DNA from: Protula sp. h YS-2021
Taxonomy: Eukaryota > Annelida > Polychaeta > Sabellida > Serpulidae
Direction: 5' to 3'
NCBI GenBank assembly: GCA_949752745.1
Contig: OX457027.1
Span: forward strand, 59,326,342 to 59,390,341
Length of the DNA: 64,000 nucleotides
Position numbers and translations under genes: made by a program. Below the pieces are notes generated by a model. That model had not been told where the DNA came from. It searched no databases and saw only the letters and a list, made by a program, of their open reading frames with translations. How positions within the stretch are numbered: position 1 is the stretch's first letter; each line of letters opens with the position of its first letter. Of this stretch, positions 39,084-55,829 are shown in pieces.

Positions 39084-41822
39084 GGGAAACAGTTTCCTAA
39101 AAAGAGTCCCGGGGGTTCTATATTGGGGGAGCTTCTTTTCGGAAACTCCCGGTAAGTACAAATCGTGCTACTCATTATTTTTGTTTCAGAGAACATACAA
39201 ATTGTAGTTACAATACCTCATTTTAGAAAGAGGATTTAGATGCAAGAACACAAACTTTTAAAAAAATTATTTATAAGGAATCTTATTCGGTAACAATATT
39301 TTTTCTCTGAAAAGCACCTTGAAATAGTAATTTAAAATTAGTGTCATTTGGGTTTAGTTCCGTTTAGGCAGGTCTTTTTAAAATTTACTGCTTTAATGCT
39401 TTGGGAAAATATTCGTTTGTGGTTGACCACTGTGCTTTAGTAAGAACGCTGTATAGAATTCCCAGACCCTCGTACCACCAAACCCAATAATATATCACAC
39501 TTTGTGGAGGTCTAATAGACGAAGCGTCCGGAAAAGCGACAGGTTATTCCAGCCATGACTTAATTCCGTTGAAGTATCCCACACCCCACCCAACTCTACC
39601 TCAGGGCATCCTGCGGCCACATTTTGGCCGAAGTGTATTGGGTATTTGGTCGAACAACGTCACCCCTTCAAATGGATCTTCGTTAGATCTAACTGAACAA
39701 AAAGGGGAACGCCCCCAAAGGAGATGTACACCAAAACTTATTTTCACTCAGAGTCAGCAATATTTTACGTATAGCCCCTCCCACCCTCCCCTCCCCCAAT
39801 AATTAATATATAATTACATCTTTTAATGAGACTATTAGACAAAATAGTTCAGTTGCTTTGCATTAGACATCGATCCATCGACCCCTCCCCCCCCCCCCCA
39901 GCCTTGGCAGCCCCTGGCGGATTTAGCCGTCACAGTGAGGGGGATGAACGAGGACTGCATATATGTAGTATTGATTTACCAAGAACATGTATGCGACTCA
40001 ATGGTGAGAGTGATGGGGGAAGAGCCCTTTTTTTTGCTGCTGAAGGTTCGTGGGATGTCGATTCTCTCGCACTCTGCATTAAGAGCTTCACAATCTTCCG
40101 GGGGAAAAGGCACATCAATACATTTTGCTTCAATTTACGCAATTGCAAGTAAAGTCGTCTTTGTGTGATGATAGAGACTGTATCCCCCAGATTACATACT
40201 CAGCGTCAACCCTGTTTTTGTGAGCATGTTTACTCCGATGTGTTAGACATTACGGAACAGTTGGGAATAGTTGCAAAGAGGAACCAGTGTCTGTTGGGAA
40301 TGATATGTGTCGTCGCGTCGTGTTGGGGATCGCCTTTTTGTTAAAAACTAACTGTACTTTGGATATTTCGTATCAGGAACGTCTTGCTAGCAGCTAACGG
40401 TGAGGGTAAGCCTTTTGGTTTTCTTCTGCGTTGTAACTTAGCTAGAATGATGAACAATATCTGTGTCACATATTGTACAAAAAGTCAAGCCATATATTTC
40501 ACTGCTTTACTTTGCAAATGAACGACAGCAGGCCAATACGGTAATTCAAACGGCTAGTTTCTGGTCGAGTTTACCACCATAAGTGGGCTCTAGAAGCACA
40601 TGCCCTTTAACGACATTGAATAAAGGTAGCAGACTTCTGGTCCGCCGAGAACATGGTTCACAGTCTCTATATCTTCAAACCAGAGAGAATTTTTCGAATT
40701 CACACTCCTTTTTGTACAGTTTTCACCAGTTTTTGCTGCCAAAACGATCTTTGCAAAAACCGAATCTGTTCACAAGTGTTTTACTACTAGCTTTTATCTG
40801 CAGAGCCTTTTTTCTGTAGAATATTTTTTTTCAGTTTTCTTCTTCTCTTAAGTGGTTGAGTGTTCATTTAGTGCTATTTTCAGCCTGATTTCTCTACTCT
40901 TTCTTTTTTTTTTTTCATGTTCATTTACCTTTTCGGGGCGGGTTCTCCCAAAGCTAAACCAAGCGCCTGAGTCGATTAGCAGTAGCGCCAGTAAATATAT
41001 TAAATAGATAATTTGTTTGCAAATGATGCACGCGACATTGCGTGTCTCCTACTGTGGTATCTTTTTTTTAATTAAGATGCATTTGAAAGGTAAGAAAGTG
41101 CGTAATTTTGTAGTTTAGTTGACACATCCTTCAGTGTTCAAGTATCTGAAATAAGGGATTGTTTGTCAAAAAATTGTAAATCACACATGCATCAGCTATA
41201 TTTGTTATCACAACAATAGTGCAATATAGTGCGAGTGGAGAAGGTGGTGGTAACGTTAAATATGTCCCGTTAAAGATAACTGCAATAAAATGACTTAACC
41301 AGGTGTCTTTTTCGCAAAGATGAGGTATTTCGTTATGGCGACATCCATCCATACAGCATCAGCATCTATCTCGAAAGAGGAAGGGGGTGGTCGATGAAGT
41401 ACGTACCCCCCCCCCCCCCGTAGGCAAATATTGTGACGTCATCTACTCGTGAAAGCATTAGGGATGCAAGGGCCTAGACAGCCCTACTCCCTCCATGAGT
41501 GCGTCCTTTGTGGATGGTTTCTTACGGACAGTAGGTGGGTACACAAACAGGAAGGCGAAGCTTTTACCGTTGTGTCAGGTTGGCCTTCTGCCCCCCCCCC
41601 CTCCCCAGCCTCTTCCATAAATCCTCATATCTGGAAAGGAGAGGTAATTCTTCAGGAAAGATATGTACAGATTGATTCCTTCTCCAACTATACCACCTCT
41701 GAAATTTTATCGGCTGGGTTGTGGGACATCGACCTCAATTTCAAGGTCACAAAATAGTCGCCTACTCATCCCTCAAATCGTAGTTAAAACACGAAAACAA
41801 ATTGCGATATATATATATATAT
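39084..41822. other. No gene seen
   Basis: No gene or clear element. It contains C homopolymers (39887-39899, 41406-41419, 41591-41601). Open frames 39826-40152 and 41449-41757 span these runs and look spurious. The last 18 bases are a TA microsatellite. Confidence 0.4.
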
Positions 41823-44882
<3,060 letters not shown>

Positions 44883-45791
44883 TTAGCAACGCGTGTGGGC
44901 GCCTCGCACGTTTATAAGGGCATTCAACCGCCTGGGCATCGACGTGATGAGCCTGTTGATACGCCATTGTGGTATCCGATTCCATTTCTCGATCAAGGCT
45001 TGGCGCAGTGCTGCGTGCGTTTGGGGTAGACTGTTTATGTTGTTGGCGCGTAACCTATCCTGACACATAGCGGCTACGTGCGTACGAGCATTATCTTGCA
45101 CGAGGATTTTGGTTGAAATGAGGCACAACTTCCCCTTCTAACACAGTGTTTAAGTATCGCTGAGCCGTAAGAGTGCCGTCAATGATTAGGAGCCGTGATT
45201 TCCATCCGAACTTTATCCTTACAAACACCGTGGTACTACCACCTTCAAATATGCCGATCTCGCGGACACACCTGGTGATATCATTCCCCTACTCGTCGGT
45301 ATACGTGCTGCCGTGCATCATTGCGGAATAGTAGGAAACGTGACTCATCGCTAAACACAACGCGATTCCAATTGTGACGTTGTTAAAGTCTGTCTGAGTG
45401 GTTTTGTGCCCACTGACGCCTTACATGCTGTCTACGGTTATCTAACGCAGGTCCAACATAGGCGCGGTATGGCCGAATGTTGCGCTCACGAAAACGCCGC
45501 AACACGGTCTTTGCACTGATTCGCGGGTTGTGTCTACCCGGCGTAACAGCAGCTGCAGCCACAGCACTTTGAAATCTTAAATCAAATTTCACGATCCTGA
45601 TGCACGGTCGTTACTTGCGGCTGGCCTGGTCTGAGGCGATCGCGCGTGGATGGAGTTTCCTCGTAACGTCTTACGAGACGAAGAATGGTTGATCTGGCAA
45701 CACTGAACTGTCTGGCCACCGCTGTACGCGAAGCACCACCCATCAACATCCCTAATGCCTGTAACCGATCGTTTTCGTAAAGTCGCGGCAT
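44883..45791 (-). pseudogene. Tc1/mariner-like transposase, dead
   Basis: A DDE transposase of a Tc1-type DNA transposon. The start MPRLYENDRLQALGML (Met at 45791) leads into a paired-type helix-turn-helix (SRTAVARQFSVARSTILRLVRRYEE) and GRPRQ-like RLRPGQPQVT. A second segment (RISAKTVLRRFRERNIRPYRAY) is the second DNA-binding half. The catalytic region shows SDESRF (first Asp, near 45340) and VQDNARTH (second Asp, near 45105). The usual segment with SPDLNPIEH and the third catalytic acid is missing between RLRANNINSLP and QTHAALRQALIEKWNRIPQ. There is an in-frame stop before the first catalytic motif (near 45382) and at least two frame changes. Terminal inverted repeats were not found. Confidence 0.88.
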
Positions 45792-47798
45792 CGAAACTTC
45801 TGCGTTGAAAAGGACTTTTTCAACTGCGTAGATTTTTGCTTTTTCAATAGTGCACAGCAATATTTCCCGTCAGTCAGGTCACAGAGCCTCAAATTGCATA
45901 GACCACAGTTAACTCAGAATTCATACATTAATACCGCCAGACAGAAAGATGTAGCCAGGCACTGAAGCGTGACTTTAGCTTAATAAATTGACTGCCTATT
46001 TGGAATTATAACTTAACAAATAAAAAAAAGTACATTTCTCTGTTGCGTTTTTAAAGTCCCTAAGTATATAAATGAAGAGTTTGTGTATTTAATCTTGATT
46101 TTCACGTTTCTTGACTGCAGATAAGTGAGTGGATCAAATGCTCCAAAATGCGGACCTCTATTCCAACCATTTTTTGACAAAGGACAAAAATAGTGGTGTT
46201 TTACAGAAAAAAAATAAAGCAATTTTATAAAAAAAAAATTATACCAAAACAGAATGTATTTACTTAATCTATGCAACTTGTTCCTTTGTGATAACTTGTT
46301 TCCTGTCTGAGTGGAGAAGCCTTCTGAGTCACAACTGTTGCTTGTGCGAGACGCGAATCCCCACATATATTAGTCTTTGATGAGCATTTTTTATCGTTGC
46401 CAACAATGTATGTGCATATGAGGAAAAGGCTTTTCAGCACGTATTTATTGATATTTCTCAACACAACGTTACATGCATGATCAAGAAAAGACAGAAGTAA
46501 TTTAATAGCCAATCAATAGATTAGCGATGCTGTAGCAGTTGCTATATAGAGTCACCTATGAATCATAGTTTCAATGGATTCCTACCTGTACGTCTTCCAT
46601 ATATTTGTAAGTGAGTAGATGTAAAATGGCAATGACCAGGCACAATGGCAAATCCAAAAACTTGCCCATTTTAAAAAGAAAAGTTGCATAATTTAAAAAC
46701 ATTTCTTAGAATTTAATCATGTCGGTCAACATATTTGGAAACATTTGGCGATAAATGGGCATTATCTTTCGGGAGGCTGTCAGTTCAGTTCTGAGACAAT
46801 CCCCTTTTGTAGGAAACGCAGAGTATTTAATGAAAATTACCCCCGTTTTTTTTTTTAAGTTGACACTCCGCGCGTGCCGTGTCTGGCCTGAGATCTACCC
46901 CCTTTTCCGCGTTTTTGGACACACCTGGTAACAAATACAACTCCAAAAGTTCCCCCAGGATTCTTTTCAAAATTTGGGAGCAGAAATCACACATCATTTG
47001 TGGAATTATCGTTATAAATGAGAAAAAGATTGTCTACTGTATTCAAATGGCGATTTCCATGTCATGCTGCAATAAATACAAATTTGATTTTCTTTAATAT
47101 AAAGATAATTTTTGCGAAATATTTGTCCGGTTTCTCATGTTCTGTGTTGATCATAAGAGTTTTGTACCATTGCAACACTCGCACTATTCTTTAACGAATA
47201 TTTTAATGCATTGAAAATTCACGAGGAACTTCAGGTGGCATGTGGTGGGAAAGAGTCTCCATTTAACAGCGATTTGATATGTTGTTGGTTCATAATTGCT
47301 TGAAAGGAATTGTGTGTAATTCCTCAGAAATGTCAAGGACCCTCTTCCATGTTCTTTGTAACTTGATGTTTGGTTTTATATATATTGTTATTGCGCGACC
47401 GCTGAATTTACGGCGAAGTTCGACATTTCAAACTTTGTCAGCAATAACAGAGCATGTCTTACTATTGCTAAGGCCCTGTAATTATATTTTCCCCAAATTA
47501 AAAAAAAAATAAAAAAAATGCAGCATGTACAAATATTCACTTGTGAGGAAAAAATGGGACAGTGTCTGAAGGAGTTTGGATAAAATAATTCAACACATCA
47601 ATAAAATGCGTCTGGTAGGTGGACTTAGCATATTGCTATTTGAGAACCAATAGTTTAAAATATACACGGCGATGGCAAGCAACATTGTTTCTGTTATATG
47701 GCCTTGCATGCCTCTTTAATTTACGAAAGAAACATATTTGGATATTTTCAAAGCCATAGAACGGGCCTGGATGTTGGTGGCGCCACGCAGCATGTGCT
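45792..47798. other. No gene seen
   Basis: AT-rich DNA without recognisable features. Short open frames at 46013-46512, 46879-47097 and 47279-47512 have no domain. Confidence 0.4.
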
Positions 47799-48108
<310 letters not shown>

Positions 48109-48805
48109 TCAAACACACATACAATATTCTTAAAAAAAATGTTGCGTAAATGATAGGCATTGAGTTAGTACGAAAGACCGGGAAGCTCATTTCACTTCTC
48201 ACTTCTATGAGAAGTCTCCCTTGGAATTTCACAGGAGTTTCCTAAAATTTCTTGCGAACTTGCAGTGATTCTTCTTCCCGAAAATTTTCAAGGAATTTCG
48301 AAGGAACTTCGTATGAAGAAAACCGACTGAGATCCTGTTTTGTTTGTTTGTTTGTTTATTTTTTTTTATTTGTTTTTTTTTGTTTTTGTTTTTGTTTTTT
48401 TTTTTGTATTTGTGGCTCTCAAGGAAGTTTCGAATGAGTGTTTTTATTTTCACTATAATTTGTGGCAAAACATAAGGAAACAAAATTCAGGTATAACTCA
48501 CTCTTGTTTGTTGTATTTGTTTACTTAAAAATTATATGTCGTAATTGAGCGATATTGAGGTAAACATGTACATATGTTTTTTCTAAATTATAATACGCAT
48601 CATTGTCAGCTGCCTGAATCATGAGCGACAATAGAGCATTTTTTGGTGGACAGACGCCAACGCATTCAAACGTGCGTCAGTGAAAAAAATAGTGGAGATA
48701 CATTTAAAAAGTAACGGCTCACTCCTAATAAACCACCAATGGGGATTTCAAAGTGTCTATGATATTTAAACTTGATCTTCAGCCTCAGCATCCCTTTACG
48801 GAAAC

Positions 48806-49606
48806 AGGACAATTCCCGCGGGGACTTTTCCCACGCGGACTTTACCCGCGGGGACTTTTCCCGCGGAGGACTTTTCCCGACCTAAGACATTTCCCGCGGG
48901 GACTTTTCCCGCGGGGGCTTTTCCCGACCTAGGACTTTTACCGATCTAGGACATTTCCCGCGGATGAAAAAAAAATAACAAAAAATAAAAATAATTTATT
49001 GCAATTTTTATTTAGTAATTTAAGCTTGCAGTACACGTTCTCAATTGTGTTCTCTCCGGTCTCTGATGTTTCTTATTCTATTGTCAACAAGTTGTAGTGG
49101 ATTCTGATGTTTCTTTTTTCTATAGTCAACAAGTTGAAGTGGATTATGCTGCTGGGGCAGGGTATATCGTGATTCAGTTAAATGCAGTTAAAACTTTATT
49201 CACAAATGTTTTTTTGTGATGGATTAAAAAACAGCAAAAGATGTAACTGATAATAATCCAAAGAGCCTAGATAATGTTCGTTGATAGATTTCTTGACTCC
49301 GGCCTGTGATGGATTACACAGGTGCAAGCTTCAGTGGTTGCTATGTCAACAGTTGTGCTATTCAACTGCAATTAATGATAACCTCTGCGTGTGCTGGATT
49401 ATAATCCAAAGAAATCATGCTTAGGTTCGTTGATAATTTTTTCGACTCCGGCCTGTGAAGCTTCTAGAGAATATTTTTTGTTATTTTTTTTCATCCGCGG
49501 TAAAAGTCTTCCGCAGGAAATGTGCTAGGTAGGGAAAAGTCCGCGCGGGAAATGCCCTAGGTCGGGAAAAGTCCTCAGCGGGAAAAGTTCACGCGGGAAA
49601 TGTCCT
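48806..49606. mobile_element. Inner inverted-repeat element with CCCGCGGGGACTTTTCCC boxes (801 bp)
   Basis: Left arm 48806-48987 and right arm 49472-49606 are inverted relative to each other. They are built from repeats of GGGGACTTTTCCCGCGG and GACCTAGGACATTTCCCGC, and both end towards the centre with CCGCGGATGAAAAAAAATAAC. The centre carries a duplicated ~55-base stretch (TGTCAACAAGTTG...TGGATT at about 49081 and 49120) and a second repeated phrase CGACTCCGGCCTGTGA. No coding capacity. Confidence 0.7.
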
Positions 49607-49611
49607 AGACT

Positions 49612-50090
49612 CTCCCTGAACAACGCATTTTGACCAAATTTTGTGAAAACTTTAAAATCGCTACTAATTCTAGAGTTTTAAACCGATTTTTTAAATTAAA
49701 TTTCGTAGAACCGATCTTTAGGAACTCTACCATTAAAAAGGGTTTTGTTGCGTATTCCGCAGGATTGCGCATGGTACACAACTTTTTGTGAAAAACTAGA
49801 AATCGCTACTCCTGCTGCGGTTTTCAACCGATTTTGATCAAATTTTGCAGGAATAACTCCCTAAGAAGCCATTCCTTAAATCAGTGCTTTATTTTGCGCA
49901 TAGTACTGCAGCTCCTGTTGCTTTGAACCAATTTTTATCAGATTTAGTAGAACTGATCCTTACAGAGTTTCCCTTAGAAACAATGCCTTTTATTATCGCT
50001 CAAAGATCCAGTTGATACGAATTTTAGCCTGTAAATGCTTCTTACAGACTTGTAGGACCTATTTTTATGATTTTCTGTTTTTTTTCCAAG
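49612..50090. repeat. Degenerate tandem repeat with AAACCGATTTT boxes
   Basis: AATCGCTACTAATTC...TTTAAACCGATTTTT near 49660 recurs as AATCGCTACTCCTGC...TTCAACCGATTTT near 49800 and, weaker, near 49915. The spacing is about 120-145 bases. It lies within the outer element. Confidence 0.5.
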
Positions 50091-50290
50091 ATGGCAGACA
50101 AAGTTCAAAATAGAATACCAGTAGTTTTCTTACTGGGAAATTCCTTCGAAATTCCCTGCAAGTACTCGGAAAGAAGAAATCACTTGTTCCATGGAATTTT
50201 GATGGAATTTCCTTGGCAGCTCGCAAGAAATTCTTAGGAAATTCAGAGGAAGACCTCTCATAGAAGTGGGAAGAGAAATGAGCCTCCCGG

Positions 50291-53200
50291 ACTGCCGTAA
50301 TTTAGGCTTCATTTCGTTCTGTGGTCACCCATGTCCCACCGGCAACAACAGACCGTCTTTGTAACTGGATCCGCTCCTGTTGAATCCGCATCCAGCCTGC
50401 TTCACACTTGTATGTTTCATAATCAGAAACAAAAACGCTTACCTCTGGACTGATATATTAACTAAAAGTCATTTCCTTCATCCCTTGAAATTTAATTTTT
50501 GCATAAAAAATGAAAAGTAACCATTCTATATAATGTTGATAACAGAAAGTGGTTTGAAACCTTGGTATAAAGTAAAACTTTTACGGATTAGTTTCAATGA
50601 TGGTAAAAAAAATTAAGAATTAGTTTGTGCCTGCCAATCATATTTGTTTACATGTAACGAAGCTGACAAGAACGGCATACACCCATTATTTTATTGTGAT
50701 ATAGAGACGTGTTACTTTTCTTTGCGGGTAGTATATTACGCTTATTAAATGCACTGGTGAATCAAGGAAGTGTGCTGGATTCATACTCCTCATCCTCACT
50801 CAACTCCAATGTTATTTTTTTTAAATGACGTAAAAATCTACTATGTTGGAGGCAAACGTATATCACACCTCCTGCCTCTTCTAAAAAGCAGTGATAGGCT
50901 TTTAAAAATCCTGGATCCGCACATCAAAAGAATTTCGTATGAGTATCAGGATCAGGGAATCGAATGCTGGCTCGGAACGCAAACCTGTGGAATGCGTTTT
51001 TATGTAGTTTATGTGTTTGCCCTTTACTTAGAAAAACTACTACGTTTATTTATGCTCTATATAAAATAAAATGTAACTTTGTGATTCTACATCATCACTA
51101 AATCAGTTAAATCTGTTAAAACTAGGCTTCATGACAAATATTAATGAGCCGTGTTTTTTTCGAGATCTATAATCCAATCCCCGACACCCACAGAAACGAA
51201 CGAGTCTGGCAAAAAATCCATGCATGTTGAATGTTAAGCGGTGACGTAATTCTGCAAGAAATCTTTGTGTGCACCACCTAGCTGGATCCCTTGTTACGGG
51301 CCTTCGCTTCAGCATAAGAAATTTTCAGAAGTCACTGGCTGATCAATCATCAATAACGATCTGGGTTTGAATGCGCGTATAAAACTGCTGATCTAACGAT
51401 GATTGATATGGCTTAGCGTGTTTGTCTGTGTATTTATCTTCAAAAAAATCCATCTGGATCAAGCTACCGCGCAAAAAGTTTAATTGCCAGGACTGCTTGC
51501 TTGAGGGAGTTGGCTCGGTTGAGACTGGATATGCAAGCATGAAGGTTATGTGCAATTCCAAAGTTAAGGTCAAACTGACTATTTTTTTAAATAAAAAAAA
51601 ATGGGCGGGACTCCTTTTAGTTTATATTTCGGTTCTTACTTAATGTTCGGCAAAACCCGTGTTATCTACTCAGTAGTATGGATTGCTACTATCTAGAACA
51701 AGCTACTAGCCAAAACACACGGACTTGCAGAATGTCAGGAATTCGGGATCCTCTGGATACTTGGTAACAAAGGCATCATAAGCACTCTACACACCACATA
51801 CAACTAAATGCAATTTGTATCCCTGTACTCAAGGTAAAGACGTATGTAAAGGCGATAAATATAATTACTATAGACCATTGTTATAGCTTGCTTATGGCGC
51901 GGCTCCGCACACAGCGGGAATCAACCGTATAGGTTGGCGCGTGTCAGAAAATTTGGTGTTGTCCTCCAAACAACAGCATTCGTGCTTATGTATGAAGGAA
52001 GATTACCCTGGAGTTTAGTTGCTTTTTACTGTAAATATTTACAATATTTTGTATATTTTGAAAAGCGACTGACTCCTGCTGGAACAGCCTATACTTGATT
52101 AAATCGGGACTGATTCCAGGGAAACACTCTTTTTGTCCGGTAATTTAAGAAACCTACTAATAAACACGATTGTGCCAGCGGCATCCAGAAGAGTTTCATT
52201 TGGATTAACATTATTTATTCCTGAATGGGAAGTTTAATGCAGTTTTGAGCTGAAACTGCAACGCCCGTATTCAGTAACGCAGCTCAAACTCAAACTCATA
52301 CTGAAACTCAAGATTTGAGATAATTATGAGATTTGCTTGTTCAATAAGTAAAACTTAAGCTCAAAATAATTCTAGATTCGTGCTCATTAAGTGAAGATGA
52401 GTAGGAAGCTAGTAATGTTTTATTTCCTGCCACACATGTTTGGGGGAACTTCGTTTCAAAATTTAAATTACTCAAGCAAAACTTTTACACCGGCTGTCCA
52501 CACTAAAGGTCTTTCATTCAGCACAGGTTTCGGTGTGGTGCAGCTCAAACTCGTATTTTGAGCAAATGTTCAAGTAAACTCAGGCTTCAAACGTTTTTTT
52601 TATTCAGTGTGAGTTTGAGCTGAGTTATTGAATACTGGTGCTGCTTAACTCGGTGACTTTGCTGCAAAGACAGACACTGTGTTAGTTCTAAGTTTCTAAA
52701 ATCGGAACCAGCTTTTACAATAGTGATAGAGTAAACTGCTGGTATTACGAGCAAAGAGAAGAAAATCTCAATTACGAAAACGGAATTATGTATCAGCGTC
52801 CATCTTTCATATATCTTATCAATTTTTGTCACAAATAAAGTAAATTTATATTTACTCGCAAAAAAGTAAGCACATCCTCCTGATAAAAAAAAAACTATTT
52901 GTATAAACATATAACAGGCAATTCAACTCATTGCGGCACTCTTCCTATGTATTTTAAGCTTTTTAGATTACGTTTTAGTTGGCATATTACTTGAAGTGCC
53001 TGTCATTTTTTTTACGTAATTTAACCGTTTTTAAAAGGAAAGGGAAAGGAGCATTGTACCTATAAATAAAAAAAAAACTAAGCATCGTAGATACGTATAT
53101 TTTATACAAGTAAATAATAATAAATGAGAGTTGTTGAAGACAATCAGGAAATACCATTTGACATCTTCAGTGAATCACCAAAAGATAAAAAAAGACAGGA

Positions 53201-54955
53201 CCACCCGGAGACCGCGCTAAACGGTACCAATGTTGTCGGTCCTTGGTATCGAAGCGGTGAAGTCCTGCAACCTTGCACTGAATTCTGTTTTTTTATATTA
53301 AAAACCCATGGTGAACAGATTTAATTTTTCGATTTTTTAACTTATTAAAACGAATAAGACGAAATAATTTAAGAACTGGGTTGTGGAGGAAAGGGTTGAT
53401 TAAACATATTTATCTTAGAATGCCAATAAATAAATAAATAAAAAAGAAGAAAAAAATCCAAAGAAATCCAAACAAACTATAAGTGCATGAATATTAAAGA
53501 AATTATCATGACATTTTCATGAGCATTATTCGAGTAATATGAATATAACCACGGGAGCCCGAAATATTTGTTGTTCAAAGTTTACCTGTCAATTGAAATC
53601 TGCCTGATCATCTGACAGATTTTATCGATAATGAGAAAGCAGTAAGAATTCAGCTAAGCAGCGTAAACGTTTATTGGACATTTTCACACGAAGATTAGAA
53701 GATATCTGCAATAGCCAGGTGAATAATTTGTTATTGTTTACAATCAATGTTATGTGGTTGAGCAATTTGCAACTAAACGGAACAGTAACGGAATGCTAGC
53801 CTGGGACGGACACAGTTATTGCATTACCTCGTGCAGTACAGTAGACCCCTGTTTAACGAACACCCTCGCTATCTTATCTAATTTTGGGAGTGACTCGTAT
53901 TAGCGCAGCCATCCAAGTGTGGTCTTCCAATCCGGGCAACAGAGCGGTGCATGCTGCCCATGCAATGGTGCATGACTTTGAAATAAACAGCTGCAAGGGG
54001 TGGGGCAGGCGGCAGTCTCACTGGTCCATTGTGCTGTATTTATATGGAAATTACTATGGTCAGTGCACGAGGTCAGAACAAAAGAACTGGCCAAATGAAT
54101 CCCTTCATCCTGAATGAATTGATCAGATCTTATAGACATTTTCACTTATCGAAAAACTGCATCTTTGTATGCGGGAACCTTGTTATTTGACTAGCGGAGT
54201 TTAGTTGCTTTTCTAAACCTTTACCATTTATAAATGCCGTTAGTAGACGATCTGAGGGCAAACAAACGGCAAACAGAGCTTAAAAATGTAAGAGTAATTT
54301 CCTCTGCAAGCTTCTTGCAACTAGGGTTTATTACCCTTCTAACCCTTTGACTGCATAGTTAAAGTTTCATACCGTTGTCAAGCAACCGTGCTGTAATCAA
54401 ATGAACCCCCGGGCAGACGAGGATCGTTTATACTGTCTGCGGGAAAGACGACAGAACCAAATGAATCATACCAAACCTAAGGTGGCTCACTGGGCATGGT
54501 ACCAGACCAGACGCAATCCATCACTAACGTTTGTCTTTTCGCAACCCATCATGTGTCTGAAGAGTAACTGACCCCGCCTACCATATGTCAAACTGATTTG
54601 CATCGATTTCTTTTATCATTCAAAGAGACTATTGCAATTCTTGGTCCTTTTTACTGCCAATATGGATTTGGCTTCGGATATTCGCGAGTAGCATATAAAA
54701 GCAGGATTGAAGTTCCACTGGAAAATGAGTTGTCCCATGTTTGTATTTGCAAATTGATGGCTTGTCATCGCGTGCCAGCCCTCCCAAATGACTGGGAGTC
54801 AAGCCTCATACGACAACTATAATCAACACGCACCTCGTAATCAATAGCTTGAACTGCAGTTGAGAAGATTTGTTTGCTAACGCCGTATCTGGTAGTTTAC
54901 TTGCCAAGCTCTTTCTTTAGCTTGATGCTGTTGTCGCCAAGGGAACGCCAAATAT
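50291..54955. other. No gene seen
   Basis: A 4.7-kb stretch without recognisable genes. Open frames at 50770-51069, 52587-52910 and 53124-53324 have no domain. The 52260-52640 part repeats CTCAAACTCA/TGAGTTTGAGC words in opposite orientations, which could be the ends of a small foldback repeat. Confidence 0.35.
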
Positions 54956-54975
54956 GGGGGGGGGGGGGGGGGGGG
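54956..54975. repeat. G20 homopolymer
   Basis: The longest of at least fifteen G or C runs of ten or more in the window. Confidence 0.95.
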
Positions 54976-55188
54976 CACATCAAACAGAGAGATTTGTTGA
55001 ATTTTCTGTAAGAAAACTTTGTGGCACACAATAAAGCAATAAATGAAGGGTTTCTGATTATTGCTCCAGACGTTAATTAGGGTCCTCCAAAGGTTCGTTA
55101 TAAACAACAAAAAGACGTGACGTAATGTGGCCAATGAGCCAGATTGCAAAAACTGTCTGGAGAACACCCAATACCAACGGACACAAGA

Positions 55189-55678
55189 CATGCTCCTTGT
55201 CATGTTCCTTGTCATGTTCCTTGTCATGTTCCTTGTCATGTTCCTTGTCATTTTCCTTGTCATGTTCCTTTTCATGTTCCTTGTCATGTTCCTTGCCATG
55301 TTCCTTCCCATGCTCCTTGTCATGTTCCTTGTCATGTTCCTCGTCATGTTCCTTGTCATGTTCCTTGTAATGTTCCTTGTCATGTTCCTTGTCATGTTCC
55401 TTGTCATGTTCCTTGTCATTTTCCTTGTCATGTTCCTTTTCATGTTCCTTTTCATGTTCCTTGTCATGTTCCTTGGCATGTTCCTTGTCATGCTCCTTGC
55501 CATGCACCGTGTCATGTTCCTTGTCATGTTCCTTGTCATGTCCCTTGTCATGTTCCTTTTCATGTTCCTTTTCATGTTCCTTGTCATGTTCCTTGTCATG
55601 TTCCTTGGCATGTTCCTTGTCATGCTCCTTGCCATGCACCGTGTCATGTTCCTTGTCATGTTCCTTGTCATGTCCCTT
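55189..55678. repeat. 12-bp minisatellite, about 41 units, with an 11-unit higher-order period
   Basis: Units are CATGTTCCTTGT with variants (CTTTT, CTTGC, CTTGG, CTCCTTG). A variant block including CATGCACCGTGT occurs at 55501 and again at 55633, 132 bases apart, so an 11-unit block was duplicated. All frames are open on both strands (MFLV, DKEHDKEH and similar), which explains the long open frames 54877-55816. I do not call a gene. Confidence 0.92.
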
Positions 55679-55829
55679 GGAGTCTTTGATGCTGTGCGGG
55701 CTGAATTGCCTCTAGTTTGGGCGCTTTGTCAGATCTTAGAAGCGTTCCTGGCGAGACTGGCGTATCCGTATCTATGTATATATGTACTACAAACGGCAAA
55801 TTATAAGTTATGCTAAAGTTTATATAGCA

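Larger units (their letters stand above)
48178..50290. mobile_element. Outer inverted-repeat element (2113 bp) containing a second element
   Basis: Ends CCGGGAAGCTCATTTC at 48178 and its complement at 50275-50290 begin inverted repeats of about 150-170 bases (48178-48328 and 50121-50290). These share CACTTCTATGAGA, ATTTCTTGCGA and GGAATTTCGAAGGAA blocks with small indels. The interior has a (TTTG)/(TTTTTG) tract, a nested element at 48806-49606 and a degenerate tandem repeat at 49612-50090. No transposase is recognised. Confidence 0.65.

Noticed and set aside
53836..54145. Pogo/Tigger-like end (CAGTAGACCCCTGTTTAACG)
   Set aside because: No matching inverted end and no transposase frame were found.
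54877..55816. Open frames up to 264 codons on both strands, which look like membrane or charged repeat proteins
   Set aside because: Every frame of the 12-bp minisatellite is open; no non-repeat domain supports a gene.
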